64,000 nt of DNA, taken from contig JACRLC010000058.1 in NCBI GenBank assembly GCA_016235425.1, forward strand, positions 1-64,000, read 5' to 3'. Every line of letters begins with the position of its first letter. Position 1 is the stretch's first letter. The stretch comes from Chloroflexota bacterium. GTDB lineage: Bacteria; Chloroflexota; Anaerolineae; Anaerolineales; Villigracilaceae. The notes beneath the pieces were generated by a model. It did no database searches, was not told the DNA's origin, and saw only the letters and a program-made list of their open reading frames with translations. Below are positions 51,048 to 59,512 of this stretch, piece by piece. The position numbers and the translations under genes are program-made.

Positions 51048-51800
51048 CTATTGGCTCATCAATGCCTTCTCCTGCTTTACAAGATATGCCCGTCCTGACG
51101 CTGTGGTTGTGTATCGGCAATCACCATTCCCGGCGGAAATCTTTGTAATGAATTCACGATCCATCAAATGCCGCAAATACACATCGAGGTCATTAGGCTC
51201 CGTTTTCAACGATCTGGCGAGCTTGCTGCAGGTACAATCCTCGTCATCGGCCGTCGCGATCTTTTTTAGGATAATTGCGACCTTGTCATGGTGTGGCTTG
51301 GTGGTGATGACAGTTGCTGCAGTTGGAATTCGGCGGATTGCAGCCCTGATTTCCCTCTTCATCATGTTTTTTGCCTTTTTACTTAGCTTCGGATGTTTTC
51401 GAAGTCGTGCCCGCAACGTCAGGTTTTGTATCAATTTCTCGGGGAAATCAGGGGCACGCATATCCAGCCCTTCAAAAAGAAATAGAGGCGAAGGCAAATG
51501 TTCCGGTTTCTGACCTGAGTGGCAAACTGGGATTACCGGGATCTTTTTCAACCAGGCACAACCAGCTTCGAAATTTACCCATGGTCTTGTTACTGAATGC
51601 GGACTGCACAGAATAACCAGGAGCCTGGCACGCACTAACGCCCTTCGAACATCTCCCAACCACAGATCACCAGCAGCTATGTTTTTTATATCGCTGCTGA
51701 CAAACACCTTTATTCTGCCATTGAAAATCGTCTGGATCCATTCCTTGAGCACAAGGGCAAGCAACCCCTCAGTGGAAACATGGGAGAGAAAAATTTCCAT
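51048..51800 (-). CDS. TIR domain protein with C-terminal winged helix
   Basis: 250 residues from ATG 51800, which has a strong AAAGGAG (an earlier ATG at 51989 gives no domain). N-terminal TIR domain (residues 2-135): MEIFLSHVSTEG, VFVSSDIKNIAAGDLW, LLVILCSPHSVTRPWVNFEAGCAW; Glu78 in NFEAG is at the place of the NADase catalytic Glu. A basic linker and a winged-helix-like C-terminus (TCSKLARSLKTEPNDLDVYLRHLMDREFITKI) follow. Bacterial TIR proteins make NAD-derived signals or deplete NAD during phage infection. A DNA-binding partner domain is less common. No obvious partner gene; defence role is inferred. Confidence 0.8.
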   Translation of the reverse strand: MEIFLSHVSTEGLLALVLKEWIQTIFNGRIKVFVSSDIKNIAAGDLWLGDVRRALVRARLLVILCSPHSVTRPWVNFEAGCAWLKKIPVIPVCHSGQKPEHLPSPLFLFEGLDMRAPDFPEKLIQNLTLRARLRKHPKLSKKAKNMMKREIRAAIRRIPTAATVITTKPHHDKVAIILKKIATADDEDCTCSKLARSLKTEPNDLDVYLRHLMDREFITKISAGNGDCRYTTTASGRAYLVKQEKALMSQ

Positions 51801-51912
51801 GTTAACTCCTTTTACTGGTATCTTCATAATAGCACTAATTGCAGCCATGGGATCATTGAATATGTCATTTCCCACTTGACCCTTCTCCCCACCCGTCCTA
51901 CAATTCAATTGG

Positions 51913-51960
51913 TCTGACAAATTGACAAACTGACTACCAGACCATTCGACTAGGAGACTA
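51913..51960 (+). repeat. 8-bp periodic repeat supplying the glyA-gcvT Shine-Dalgarno
   Basis: Six octamers, all fitting NNNGACNA: TCTGACAA, ATTGACAA, ACTGACTA, CCAGACCA, TTCGACTA, GGAGACTA. The last unit contains the GGAG that precedes ATG 51964. Confidence 0.85.
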
Positions 51961-51963
51961 AAC

Positions 51964-54900
51964 ATGTCCGATTTTCTATTTCGCGGCAAACTTGCCGATC
52001 TCGATAAAGACGTTTTCGATCTGACTCAACTGGAAGCGGAGAGGCAGGCGAGGAAGCTGATCCTGATCCCGAGCGAATCCACTGCGCCGATGGCGGTGCG
52101 CGAGGCGCTGGCTTCGGCTTTCCAGAACATTTACGCCGAAGGCTACCCCGACGAAGAGTCGCGGTGGATGACCGAGGAGGAGATTCTCGATTATCCCGCG
52201 CGGCTGGCGGAGTATCGTCGTAACGGTGATCCGCGCTATTACAAGGGCGTGGAGTATGCCGATGTGGTCGAGTCGCTGGCGCGGCGGCGCGCGGCGGAGG
52301 CTTTCGCCGCCAATGGATTCACTGCCGATCAAATTTTTGTGAACGTGCAAGCCCTCTCTGGCGCGCCCGCCAATAACGCGGTGTACCAGGCGTTGATCGG
52401 CCTCGGCGAAACCGTGATGGGACTCAACCTCCTGCACGGCGGTCACCTCTCACATGGCTCATCGGTCAATCGCTCTGGCAAATGGTTCAAGGCCGTACAC
52501 TACACGATTGACAAGAACGAGAAGCTTGATTACGAAGCCATCCGCGCGCTGGCGCTCGAAGCGAAACCAAAATTGTTGATTGCGGGCTACTCATCCTATT
52601 CGTGGGTCCCCGATTGGAAGAAGTTCCGCGAGATCGCGGATGAAGTCGGTGCGTACTTCCTGGCGGACATCTCGCACATCGGTGGGCTGGTCGCGGCGGG
52701 AGTCGTCCCTTCGCCGATTGGATACGCTCACGTGGTGATGTCCACTACGCACAAGAGCCTCGACGGCCCGCGCGGCGCAGTATTGCTGACGACCGACGCG
52801 GCGATTGCGAAGAAAATTGACAAGGCCGTCTTCCCCGGCGAGCAGGGTGGACCGCACGTCAATGTGTTCGCGGCTCTCGCGCTGACTTTCAAGATAGCTC
52901 AGACAAAACAATTTAAGAATCTGCAGTCGCAGACGATCAAGAACGCGAAGGCAATGGCCAACCAATTCCAGAAGCGCGGACTGCGCGTCCCGTTTGGCGG
53001 CACGAATTGCCACATGGTCAACGTGGACTGCACGACGGTCGAGGGCGAGGATGGTACTCGTCTTAGCGGCGATCAGGCCGCGCGCATTCTCGATTTGATC
53101 GGCGTGGTCGTCAACCGCAACACGATCCCTGGCGATAAAAATTCGGCTGATCCTTCGGGCATTCGTCTCGGCACGCCGTGGATCACGCAGCGCGGCTTCG
53201 ATGAGAAGAAGACGCGTGAGTTGGCGAACATCATGGCGGATGTCTTGCTGGCCTGCGCGCCGCATTCGGTGGATACCCCGCACAAGGGACGCGTCCGCCG
53301 CGCAAAGTTGGATTTCAATGTGTTGAATGTTGCCAAGTTGAGAATCCGCAAGTTGGCGGAGGGCGCGGGGATTGATTTCAAGTATAAGGAGAGTGGGTAT
53401 CCGCACTTCTATTACATTGATGACCCTGTGGGGCGGATTGGCAATCCGCCAACCAAGGGCAGGCGGGATGCCATCCCGCCCCACGCGGTGTTTGAGTTGC
53501 AGGGCAAGCGCGTGAGGCAGATGTTGGATTATGCGGTGTCGTCCGATTTATCTGCGTTGAAGAAGGGACAATCACAGGCGACTTCCATCACGACGCCGAA
53601 GGGTAGCGTTGTGAAAGGCACGCTCGTCAAAGTGGATGATTTCACCTATCAGTTGCAAGTCCCTGCGGCGAAGGCGGGTGCCGTGGGAACGTGGCTGAGG
53701 GATCTGTCGGATGGGTATGTGTCGTTCCGACTGGATGGCGAGAAAGATTTCGACGCGAAGCGAATGCCTGGGGCGTTTGTCGTCGCGGATAGCAAGAAAA
53801 AGATCAAGGACGCGGACGGGAAACCCGTCAGCGAGGATAAAGTTTGGTTCATCGGCGACCCCGCGAAAGGTCAGAAAGAAGCGAGGGCGGCGTTTGAGTG
53901 GGTCGAGCCAGCAGAAGTCCTCCGTCGCACAAAACTGTTTGAAGTCCACAAAGCCAGCGGGGCGAAGGTCATCCCGTTCGCGGGGTGGGAGATGCCCGTC
54001 TGGTATTCGTCGGTGGTGGAGGAACATCTCGCCACGCGGGGGGCGGCGGGACTGTTCGACGTGTCGCACATGGGCGTGTACGAGGTGCGGGGCGCGGACG
54101 CGGCGTCGTTTTTGGATACGATCTGCGCCAACGATTGCGGGGGGTTGCTGCCTGGCGAGAGTTTGTACAGCCAGTTCCTGACGCCCGACGCGGATGTGAT
54201 TGACGATACGCTGGTTTATCGCCGCGCCTGGGACAAGTACCTGGTGGTGGTGAACGCGTCGAACGATGACAAGGATCGGACGTGGTTCGAGGCGGTGCGG
54301 GATGGGACGGTGAAAATTGACAACGCCAAGCCGTGGGCGCGGACGTATGGCTACGAGGCGGAGATCCGCAACCTGCGTGACCCGAAGGCGGGCGCGGACA
54401 TGCGGATTGATATCGCGTTGCAGGGGCCGCGCAGTCGGGATATCTTGCTGGCTATGGGAGTAGACACGGAGACACGGAGACACGTAGACACGTACACAGG
54501 TAGACACGTAGACACGTATACAGGTAAACACGTAGACACGTACACAGGTAAACAGGTAAGCACGTTGAAGAGGACGGAGTTGTGTGATGCCGTCGTGGGA
54601 GGATTTGATTTGATCGTTTCGCGCACGGGATATACGGGCGAGAAGATGGCCTTCGAGTTGTTTGTCCACCCTGAGCGCGCGGTGGATTTCTGGAACGCGA
54701 TTCTGAAAGCGGGCGAAGCGTTTGGAGTCAAGATGATCGGCTTGGGCGCGCGCGACTCGCTGCGGACGGAGGCGGGGCTGCCGTTGTACGGTCACGAGAT
54801 GGGATTGGGTTCGTACAAAGGTGGTCTCGATACGGGTCTCGCAAAGAACGCTCGGGACTACTCGACCACCATCTTCAATGGTCGCGATCTCGGCGTGGCT

Positions 54901-55245
54901 GAAGGCGGATTCGGTTCGTATGTGAAACCGTACAAACCTTACTTTATCGGACGGGATGCCTATCTTGCGCGCGAGAAGGAACGCAAGGGCGTGGTGGTGC
55001 GCTTCCGCTTCGATGAACCGCGCGTCCGCATGGCGCACAACGGCGATCCCGTGGTATCCACGAATGGCGAGCGGATCGGCTGGGTCACTTCCTGCGCGGT
55101 GGACGCGGAGAGGTTCCTGACGGGTCAGGCGTATGTGGAGTTGAAGTACGCGAAGGAGGGGACGCCGATTGGTATCCATCAGGGTGGGGCGGTGGATAAA
55201 GCGGCGACGGCGGCGAAGGTGGTGAGTAGGTTCCCGAAGGGGTAG
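51964..55245 (+). CDS. glyA-gcvT: Fused serine hydroxymethyltransferase - aminomethyltransferase
   Basis: 1093 residues. Residues about 1-500 are a PLP-dependent SHMT (GDPRYYKGVEYADVVESLARRRA, DISHIGGLVAAGVVPSP, PLP Lys in STTHKSLDGPRG near 264). Residues about 655-1090 are GcvT, the T-protein of glycine cleavage (TKLFEVHKASGAKVIPFAGW, GLFDVSHMG, YTGEKMAFELFVHPE, GLGARDSLRTEAGLPLYG). About 120 residues of unassigned linker separate them. Both halves share methylene-tetrahydrofolate, so channelling is plausible. Two inserts lie in the frame: a double palindrome (residues about 488-507) and an 8-bp array (about 834-868, RHVDTYTG repeats). No gcvH, gcvP or lpd is nearby. Confidence 0.92.
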   Translation: MSDFLFRGKLADLDKDVFDLTQLEAERQARKLILIPSESTAPMAVREALASAFQNIYAEGYPDEESRWMTEEEILDYPARLAEYRRNGDPRYYKGVEYADVVESLARRRAAEAFAANGFTADQIFVNVQALSGAPANNAVYQALIGLGETVMGLNLLHGGHLSHGSSVNRSGKWFKAVHYTIDKNEKLDYEAIRALALEAKPKLLIAGYSSYSWVPDWKKFREIADEVGAYFLADISHIGGLVAAGVVPSPIGYAHVVMSTTHKSLDGPRGAVLLTTDAAIAKKIDKAVFPGEQGGPHVNVFAALALTFKIAQTKQFKNLQSQTIKNAKAMANQFQKRGLRVPFGGTNCHMVNVDCTTVEGEDGTRLSGDQAARILDLIGVVVNRNTIPGDKNSADPSGIRLGTPWITQRGFDEKKTRELANIMADVLLACAPHSVDTPHKGRVRRAKLDFNVLNVAKLRIRKLAEGAGIDFKYKESGYPHFYYIDDPVGRIGNPPTKGRRDAIPPHAVFELQGKRVRQMLDYAVSSDLSALKKGQSQATSITTPKGSVVKGTLVKVDDFTYQLQVPAAKAGAVGTWLRDLSDGYVSFRLDGEKDFDAKRMPGAFVVADSKKKIKDADGKPVSEDKVWFIGDPAKGQKEARAAFEWVEPAEVLRRTKLFEVHKASGAKVIPFAGWEMPVWYSSVVEEHLATRGAAGLFDVSHMGVYEVRGADAASFLDTICANDCGGLLPGESLYSQFLTPDADVIDDTLVYRRAWDKYLVVVNASNDDKDRTWFEAVRDGTVKIDNAKPWARTYGYEAEIRNLRDPKAGADMRIDIALQGPRSRDILLAMGVDTETRRHVDTYTGRHVDTYTGKHVDTYTGKQVSTLKRTELCDAVVGGFDLIVSRTGYTGEKMAFELFVHPERAVDFWNAILKAGEAFGVKMIGLGARDSLRTEAGLPLYGHEMGLGSYKGGLDTGLAKNARDYSTTIFNGRDLGVAEGGFGSYVKPYKPYFIGRDAYLAREKERKGVVVRFRFDEPRVRMAHNGDPVVSTNGERIGWVTSCAVDAERFLTGQAYVELKYAKEGTPIGIHQGGAVDKAATAAKVVSRFPKG
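53428..53484. repeat. 57-bp double palindrome inside glyA-gcvT
   Basis: GTGG-GGCGGATTG-G-CAATCCGCC and GGCGGGATG-C-CATCCCGCC-CCAC: two hairpins that are also inverted copies of each other around an 11-nt spacer. Encodes GRIGNPP...GRRDAIPP in frame. Confidence 0.85.
54464..54567 (+). repeat. Array of thirteen 8-bp repeats inside the GcvT domain
   Basis: ACACGGAG x2, then variants ACACGTAG, ACACGTAC, ACAGGTAG, ACACGTAT and ACAGGTAA, ending GCACGTTG. Three octamers equal eight codons, producing the peptide repeat RHVDTYTG about three times. The array lies in a loop after ILLAMG. Confidence 0.93.
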
Positions 55246-55250
55246 GTCAA

Positions 55251-55287
55251 CGGATAGGAAACGGATAAACGGATTTGGAACGGATGG
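55251..55287. repeat. ACGGAT-type short repeats
   Basis: ACGGATAGGAA, ACGGATAA, ACGGATTTGGA and ACGGATGGG in a row after the glyA-gcvT stop. Similar pieces at 43990 and 61742-61780. Confidence 0.6.
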
Positions 55288-55317
55288 GACAGCCTGAGGG
55301 GGAGGCTGTCTTAATTT
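55288..55317 (+). terminator. Terminator after glyA-gcvT
   Basis: 8-bp stem GACAGCCT / AGGCTGTC, loop GAGGGGG, then TTAATTT. Confidence 0.7.
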
Positions 55318-55424
55318 CCATCAATAAAGTCTTGAATTATCGCCTAAAGAATGGGGATTTACTTTCAACATGTTAAGTGATAAACTCCTTCAAAATCAAT
55401 CCCGTTTGTTCTAAGGAATAGTCG

Positions 55425-57542
55425 ATGCCATCAATCAGGTGGGACGAAGTCCTGAACGTCACCTACGGCATATTACTTGCAAACTCGATAGCCGCAATAT
55501 TAATTTGCGGTTTTATTCTATTTGGGCAAAATTTTTCCTTGGATAATCGTGTTTTTCCTAAAGCATCGAGAAAGCAGGAGTTGTTGTTCGGATTTACAGG
55601 TTTTTATTTATTAGCACTTTCAGGCTTGGAGGTATTAAATCCACTTTCATTTTCTTGGATGCGCGACACATTGCACTTAACTTACGTGCCTGGTTTCCTG
55701 GGTATTGAAATTGGGTAGCTTAATATTCAGGATGTCTTTTCGTTAGCATGGTTGTTAGTCTTGATTCTCTGGCTTGCTAGCGATTCTGTTAAATTTACAC
55801 GTCACATTAAAGGACTGAAGGAAAAAAAGAAGACCAGTTCAATTCAAAATAGAGACTTTACACGAGATGAATTGAACGATCTAAAGAGGAAATTTTCCAA
55901 GCAAACTGAGGGTCTGAAATTTGCTTATGAGTTTAGCGCCCAATCCTTTTTGGTTGGCTTAGTCGCTCCAGCGCTTGCCGCACCAATATCTAAAAACATT
56001 GGGTTGTTAGTTGTTTTTGGGGTTCTTTTGTTTAGCGGTATTTATTGTTTTATTGAAGCAATGCAACTGGGTGGGTTTTTGACTACAATGCGGCTAGGAT
56101 CAAAGGCATGGATCTGGCTGTTTGAAATAATTATTCTCCCAGCTTATTTTTGGTATCTTTTGTTTGGTTTAGCAGGATATGGTTTGTATTCCTTTTTACC
56201 GAATTTAGTAAGTGGCAGTGATGAGCTAACTCAATTATTGAGAGTGATCAACAAGGCTATTGCTGGTGCATTTGTTATCTTAGCTGCTTATTTAGTAGCA
56301 TGGCACTTAGCAGGCTTGGCAGATCGCCTTAAGAAAATGCTTATTACGGTTTCTCTTTGCCCATTGTTGTTGCCAGTTTATAAAGTTATTTCAAGCTATC
56401 TGGTTTCTGGCGATCTTCAATTCGTAGAGAACCGACTTGAAATTGGAAGCGATGTTCTTTCCATTGTGTATGCAATACTATTGGTTGGTTTGCCCTTCTT
56501 GATGTTCAAATATGGTTCAACGCCATCAGGCGCACCGTCTGAACAGAAGTCAGGAAGTATTGCTTATATTAAGAATATTTCTTGGATACCCTTTGCAATT
56601 GGTGGAGTTGAGCAACGGTATAAAAGTATAAAAGGTTACCGCACGGCATATGAGTTGATTGAAGAAGTTGTTGGACAAACCGTATCTGGCGATAACCGCT
56701 CTGCGTTCTCGTTTATCCCCGCAAAAGTTTGGCATTCCATTGCAAGAACTTTTGGCTCACACAAAGATTTTGATGTAATTGTCATTGATTTAGACAATGC
56801 CCTTCGCCTACTTGATGCTTTTCATCGACAGGATCGGAAATATACCCTTGTCGCTGGTGTTTGTAGACGAAAGGATGCCGTGCTTGAGGCAAAAGTTCTA
56901 AGTGAATCAGAAAAGAAGATAGTTGTGTTTAGCGGGGAACCCTCTGCTCTAGATTTAAGCATTCGCAAAAGAATTAAGGGTGAGCCCAATTCTGTATTTG
57001 GCAACGCTGACTTTTTCACCCTTCCCCCAAATTGCATAATTGACTATTTTCCCGAAGTAGCTAATATGGTTGTTGCACCTGAACCTTTTGGTGCCGATAT
57101 ACGACTAAAGAAAAAAGCGAGTGTTAATGAGTGCGCCTTGAATCCATATGATAGTATGCATTATGAAGTTGTGCTCGTTAAGAATTATGACCGTGCTTCA
57201 ACCCAACCAATAACTGATGTGCTGGTTAGAGGAATAAATCTATTGCACAGTGTGTATCCAAATACTCCTCATGAATGGGCAGATATACTACAACGTTACT
57301 TAGTAGATGGAGATGAAGAAAACAACCTTGATAGACATGCTGTTATGTGGAGTATTGGCGGCCTTGATTTGGAAAAAACTTTAGTGATCTCTCCAACCCG
57401 TTCTGGAGGAAAGCAGAATTGGGATTATTTGCGCGAAAGACTCGCTTTGTTTCAGGATTTTCTCGCCATCAAGGAAGACGATATTCGCGTTGATTCTGAC
57501 GAAATTGTAAACAGCATATTGCATTATTCGACTCAGCCATAA
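55425..57542 (+). pseudogene. Polytopic membrane protein interrupted by an amber codon
   Basis: One frame runs from ATG 55425 (AAGGAA upstream) to 57542, broken only by TAG at 55716-55718 (codon 98). Translation before and after the stop is continuous in style: ...GFLGIEIG-stop-LNIQDVFSLAWLLVL, where the following segment is a membrane helix. The annotated-looking downstream start (TTG 55752) would fall inside that helix. About 8-9 membrane helices (to residue about 375) precede a soluble domain of about 320 residues (FDVIVIDLDNALRLLDAF, NCIIDYFPEVANMVV), loosely like periplasmic-binding folds; no family is certain. Either a recent nonsense mutation, a sequence error or read-through. AT-rich relative to neighbours. 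Confidence 0.7.
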
Positions 57543-57554
57543 TCCTATGTAAAG

Positions 57555-57567
57555 TATAATTTCGAGG
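57555..57567 (+). promoter_or_regulatory. -10 box and Shine-Dalgarno of the ACT gene
   Basis: TATAAT 57555-57560 and GAGG 57564-57567 before ATG 57577. The ACT gene may therefore be expressed independently of the broken upstream gene. Confidence 0.4.
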
Positions 57568-57576
57568 CAACCGCTT

Positions 57577-57984
57577 ATGAAAACTAGTATGAATATGTTG
57601 AGGATAATGGATGACACTGGAAGTTTGCGTGATGCTCTCGCGCCGCTTGCAGAGCAAAACATCAACATTAAGTTTCTGTCAGCTATCTCGATTGACAAAA
57701 AATATGGATTGATTCATTTGCTCCCAGAAAATCAACTTTCCACTTCTGACCTACCAAAGTCAAGCGTTGTATTCAACGAATTATCTATTGATATTATTTC
57801 GGTTACTGTACAGGATCAGGTTGGCTCATTAAAGAAAATGCTGGATGTCGTTGCCGATTCTAAAATCAATCTGAGTTTTTGTTTTGCTTTTTCTCTTGGT
57901 GATAATAAGGCTGTTGCAATTTTAGGGACGCCTAGCTCTGATGTCCAAAGGTTGCAAAATGTGCTGGAAAGCTATGAAGAATAG
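57577..57984 (+). CDS. Tandem ACT-domain protein
   Basis: 135 residues: two ACT-like beta-alpha-beta units (about 4-65 and 72-135). The second is clear (VTVQDQVGSLKKMLDVVADSKINLSFCFAF), the first weaker. ACT domains bind amino acids or other small ligands and regulate enzymes; free-standing ACT pairs are often regulators of unknown partners. AT-rich like its neighbours. Perhaps a regulator of the membrane protein next to it. Confidence 0.75.
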   Translation: MKTSMNMLRIMDDTGSLRDALAPLAEQNINIKFLSAISIDKKYGLIHLLPENQLSTSDLPKSSVVFNELSIDIISVTVQDQVGSLKKMLDVVADSKINLSFCFAFSLGDNKAVAILGTPSSDVQRLQNVLESYEE

Positions 57985-58007
57985 AATATAGCTAAAAGGA
58001 GTAACAC

Positions 58008-58265
58008 GTGACTAATCTAATAAGTTCTAACTCGCAGGGCGACGAGATGGTTCTTGATTTCAGCAATGGGATTGATCTTAATCAAGAATTTAAAGCGCCT
58101 ATTCGTTTTGTTGAGCTACGTGTCGGAAATGTCCTTTGTCGAATACCACGTAGCGCAGATGATGAAACTCCAGATGATATAGTGTTTGTTGGTGGAGTGT
58201 ATATAAATCTCAAAGATGGTCGAATAGGCCAAACGAAAGAATCGGTTAATGGTTATCATCCCTGA
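58008..58265 (+). CDS. Small protein of unknown function
   Basis: 85 residues from GTG 58008 (AGGAG upstream). Acidic, no membrane helix, predicted beta-rich (RFVELRVGNVLCRIPRS, DDIVFVGGVYINLKDGRIG). No family recognised. 23 bp after the ACT gene, so probably one transcript. Could be an accessory of the island, but nothing ties it to the methyltransferase operon. Confidence 0.6.
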   Translation: MTNLISSNSQGDEMVLDFSNGIDLNQEFKAPIRFVELRVGNVLCRIPRSADDETPDDIVFVGGVYINLKDGRIGQTKESVNGYHP

Positions 58266-58348
58266 GAACCAATTCTCCTAACATAGTTGAATTTGCGATA
58301 AAGATTGTTGCAACGCAATTCAGATATTGTTGGGTTTCTCTTGAGGGT

Positions 58349-58389
58349 GGGAGTCTGCTGGCAGGGAAGTTGATGCCCGTTGCGGGGAG
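58349..58389. repeat. Left-flank copy of the GAGTCTGCTGGC repeat
   Basis: GGGAGTCTGCTGGCAGGGAA then GTTGATGCCCGTTGCGGGGAG. It matches the three right-flank copies in 61625-61837 at its first 14 bases and more loosely after. Confidence 0.7.
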
Positions 58390-58426
58390 AGGGTGACTAT
58401 CCCTTTATGAATCATAGAACAAATGA

Positions 58427-58438
58427 TATATTACGGCT
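58427..58438 (+). promoter_or_regulatory. -10 box for a leaderless dcm mRNA
   Basis: TATATT at 58427-58432 ends 6 nt before ATG 58439; no Shine-Dalgarno present. Confidence 0.5.
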
Positions 58439-59512
58439 ATGAAGACATCTGCCATTGATTTATTTTGCGGCATTGGCGGGCTTTCTTATGGATTGAAGAA
58501 GGCTGGCATACCTGTTGTCGCGGGTGTGGATTTGGACAAGTCATGCCAATACGTTTATGAGCAAAATGTTCACGCCGATTATATTTTGAAAGACATTTCT
58601 AAAGTAAAGGGGAGAGAATTAAATAAAAAATATTGGCCAGATGATGAACAAGTAAAGATTCTGGCTGGTTGCGCTCCCTGTCAACCATTTTCGACTCATT
58701 CGAACAAAATTAAGAACAAGAAACAAACAAAACGATGGCGACTGATTAGTGAATTCAAACGATTGGTAAAAGAAACCAAGCCAGATATCGTAACAATGGA
58801 AAATGTTCCCAATCTGGCAAATCAAAGAATATTCAAGAATTTTGTCGCCTCTCTAAGACTAAGCGGCTATCATGTTTCGTATTCAAATGTATATTGCCCC
58901 GATTATGGAATCCCGCAGAAAAGACGGCGATTGGTTTTGCTCGCGTCGAAGTATGGAGAAATTTCTCTAATACCAAAAACGCATTCTAAAGAAAATTATG
59001 TTACTTTGAGAGACGCAATTGGCAATCTTCCTCCAGTAGATGCAGGTGAAGTTTGCAAAAGTGACCCATTCCACAGAACCACAAAACTATCTGACATTAA
59101 TCTGCGAAGGATGAAAGCGTCCAAGCCAAATGGAACTTGGCTTGATTGGAGCGACGACTTGAAATTGGCTTGCCATACAAAAGAAACAGGCTCAACTTAT
59201 AAATCCGTCTATGGCAGAATGTCTTGGAACGAACCATCTTCGACCATTACGACCCAATTCTATAATTTTGGGACTGGGCGGTTTGGACATCCACAACAAA
59301 ATAGAGCGTTGACGCTAAGAGAAGCGGCAATTTTGCAGACATTTCCAAAAAATTACAAATTCTACGAGAGCGAAGACGCCATATACATCAAGCGATTGGG
59401 TGTCTATATCGGCAACGCCGTTCCTGTCGATTTAGGTTTTGTAATTGGAAAATCCATCAAGCTACATATCGAGGGTCATCATGGCAAAACAAAACGAACG
59501 CTTCACCTTTGA
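58439..59512 (+). CDS. dcm: DNA (cytosine-5) methyltransferase
   Basis: 357 residues. C5-MTase motifs in order: I DLFCGIGGLSYGL (SAM site), IV GCAPCQPFSTH with the catalytic Cys, VI MENVPN, VIII IPQKRRRLVLLAS, and X GNAVPVDLG near the C-terminus. The target-recognition region is about residues 180-290; the recognised sequence cannot be read off. First gene of an overlapping trio with a GHKL ATPase and Vsr. AT-rich relative to the window, consistent with transfer. Confidence 0.96.
   Translation: MKTSAIDLFCGIGGLSYGLKKAGIPVVAGVDLDKSCQYVYEQNVHADYILKDISKVKGRELNKKYWPDDEQVKILAGCAPCQPFSTHSNKIKNKKQTKRWRLISEFKRLVKETKPDIVTMENVPNLANQRIFKNFVASLRLSGYHVSYSNVYCPDYGIPQKRRRLVLLASKYGEISLIPKTHSKENYVTLRDAIGNLPPVDAGEVCKSDPFHRTTKLSDINLRRMKASKPNGTWLDWSDDLKLACHTKETGSTYKSVYGRMSWNEPSSTITTQFYNFGTGRFGHPQQNRALTLREAAILQTFPKNYKFYESEDAIYIKRLGVYIGNAVPVDLGFVIGKSIKLHIEGHHGKTKRTLHL

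Noticed and set aside
51801-51989. N-terminal extension of the TIR gene
   Set aside because: Overlaps the octamer array and the glyA-gcvT start on the other strand; a strong Shine-Dalgarno supports 51800.
54464-54567. CRISPR-like array in gcvT
   Set aside because: Units are 8 bp, contiguous, without spacers, and read in frame; no cas genes.
53572-55179. 535-codon minus-strand ORF opposite glyA-gcvT
   Set aside because: Entirely antisense to a conserved gene, Arg/His-rich shadow protein without recognisable features.
55752-57542. Separate 596-codon gene starting at TTG 55752
   Set aside because: The start would lie inside a membrane helix, without Shine-Dalgarno; the frame is continuous with the upstream ORF except for one TAG.
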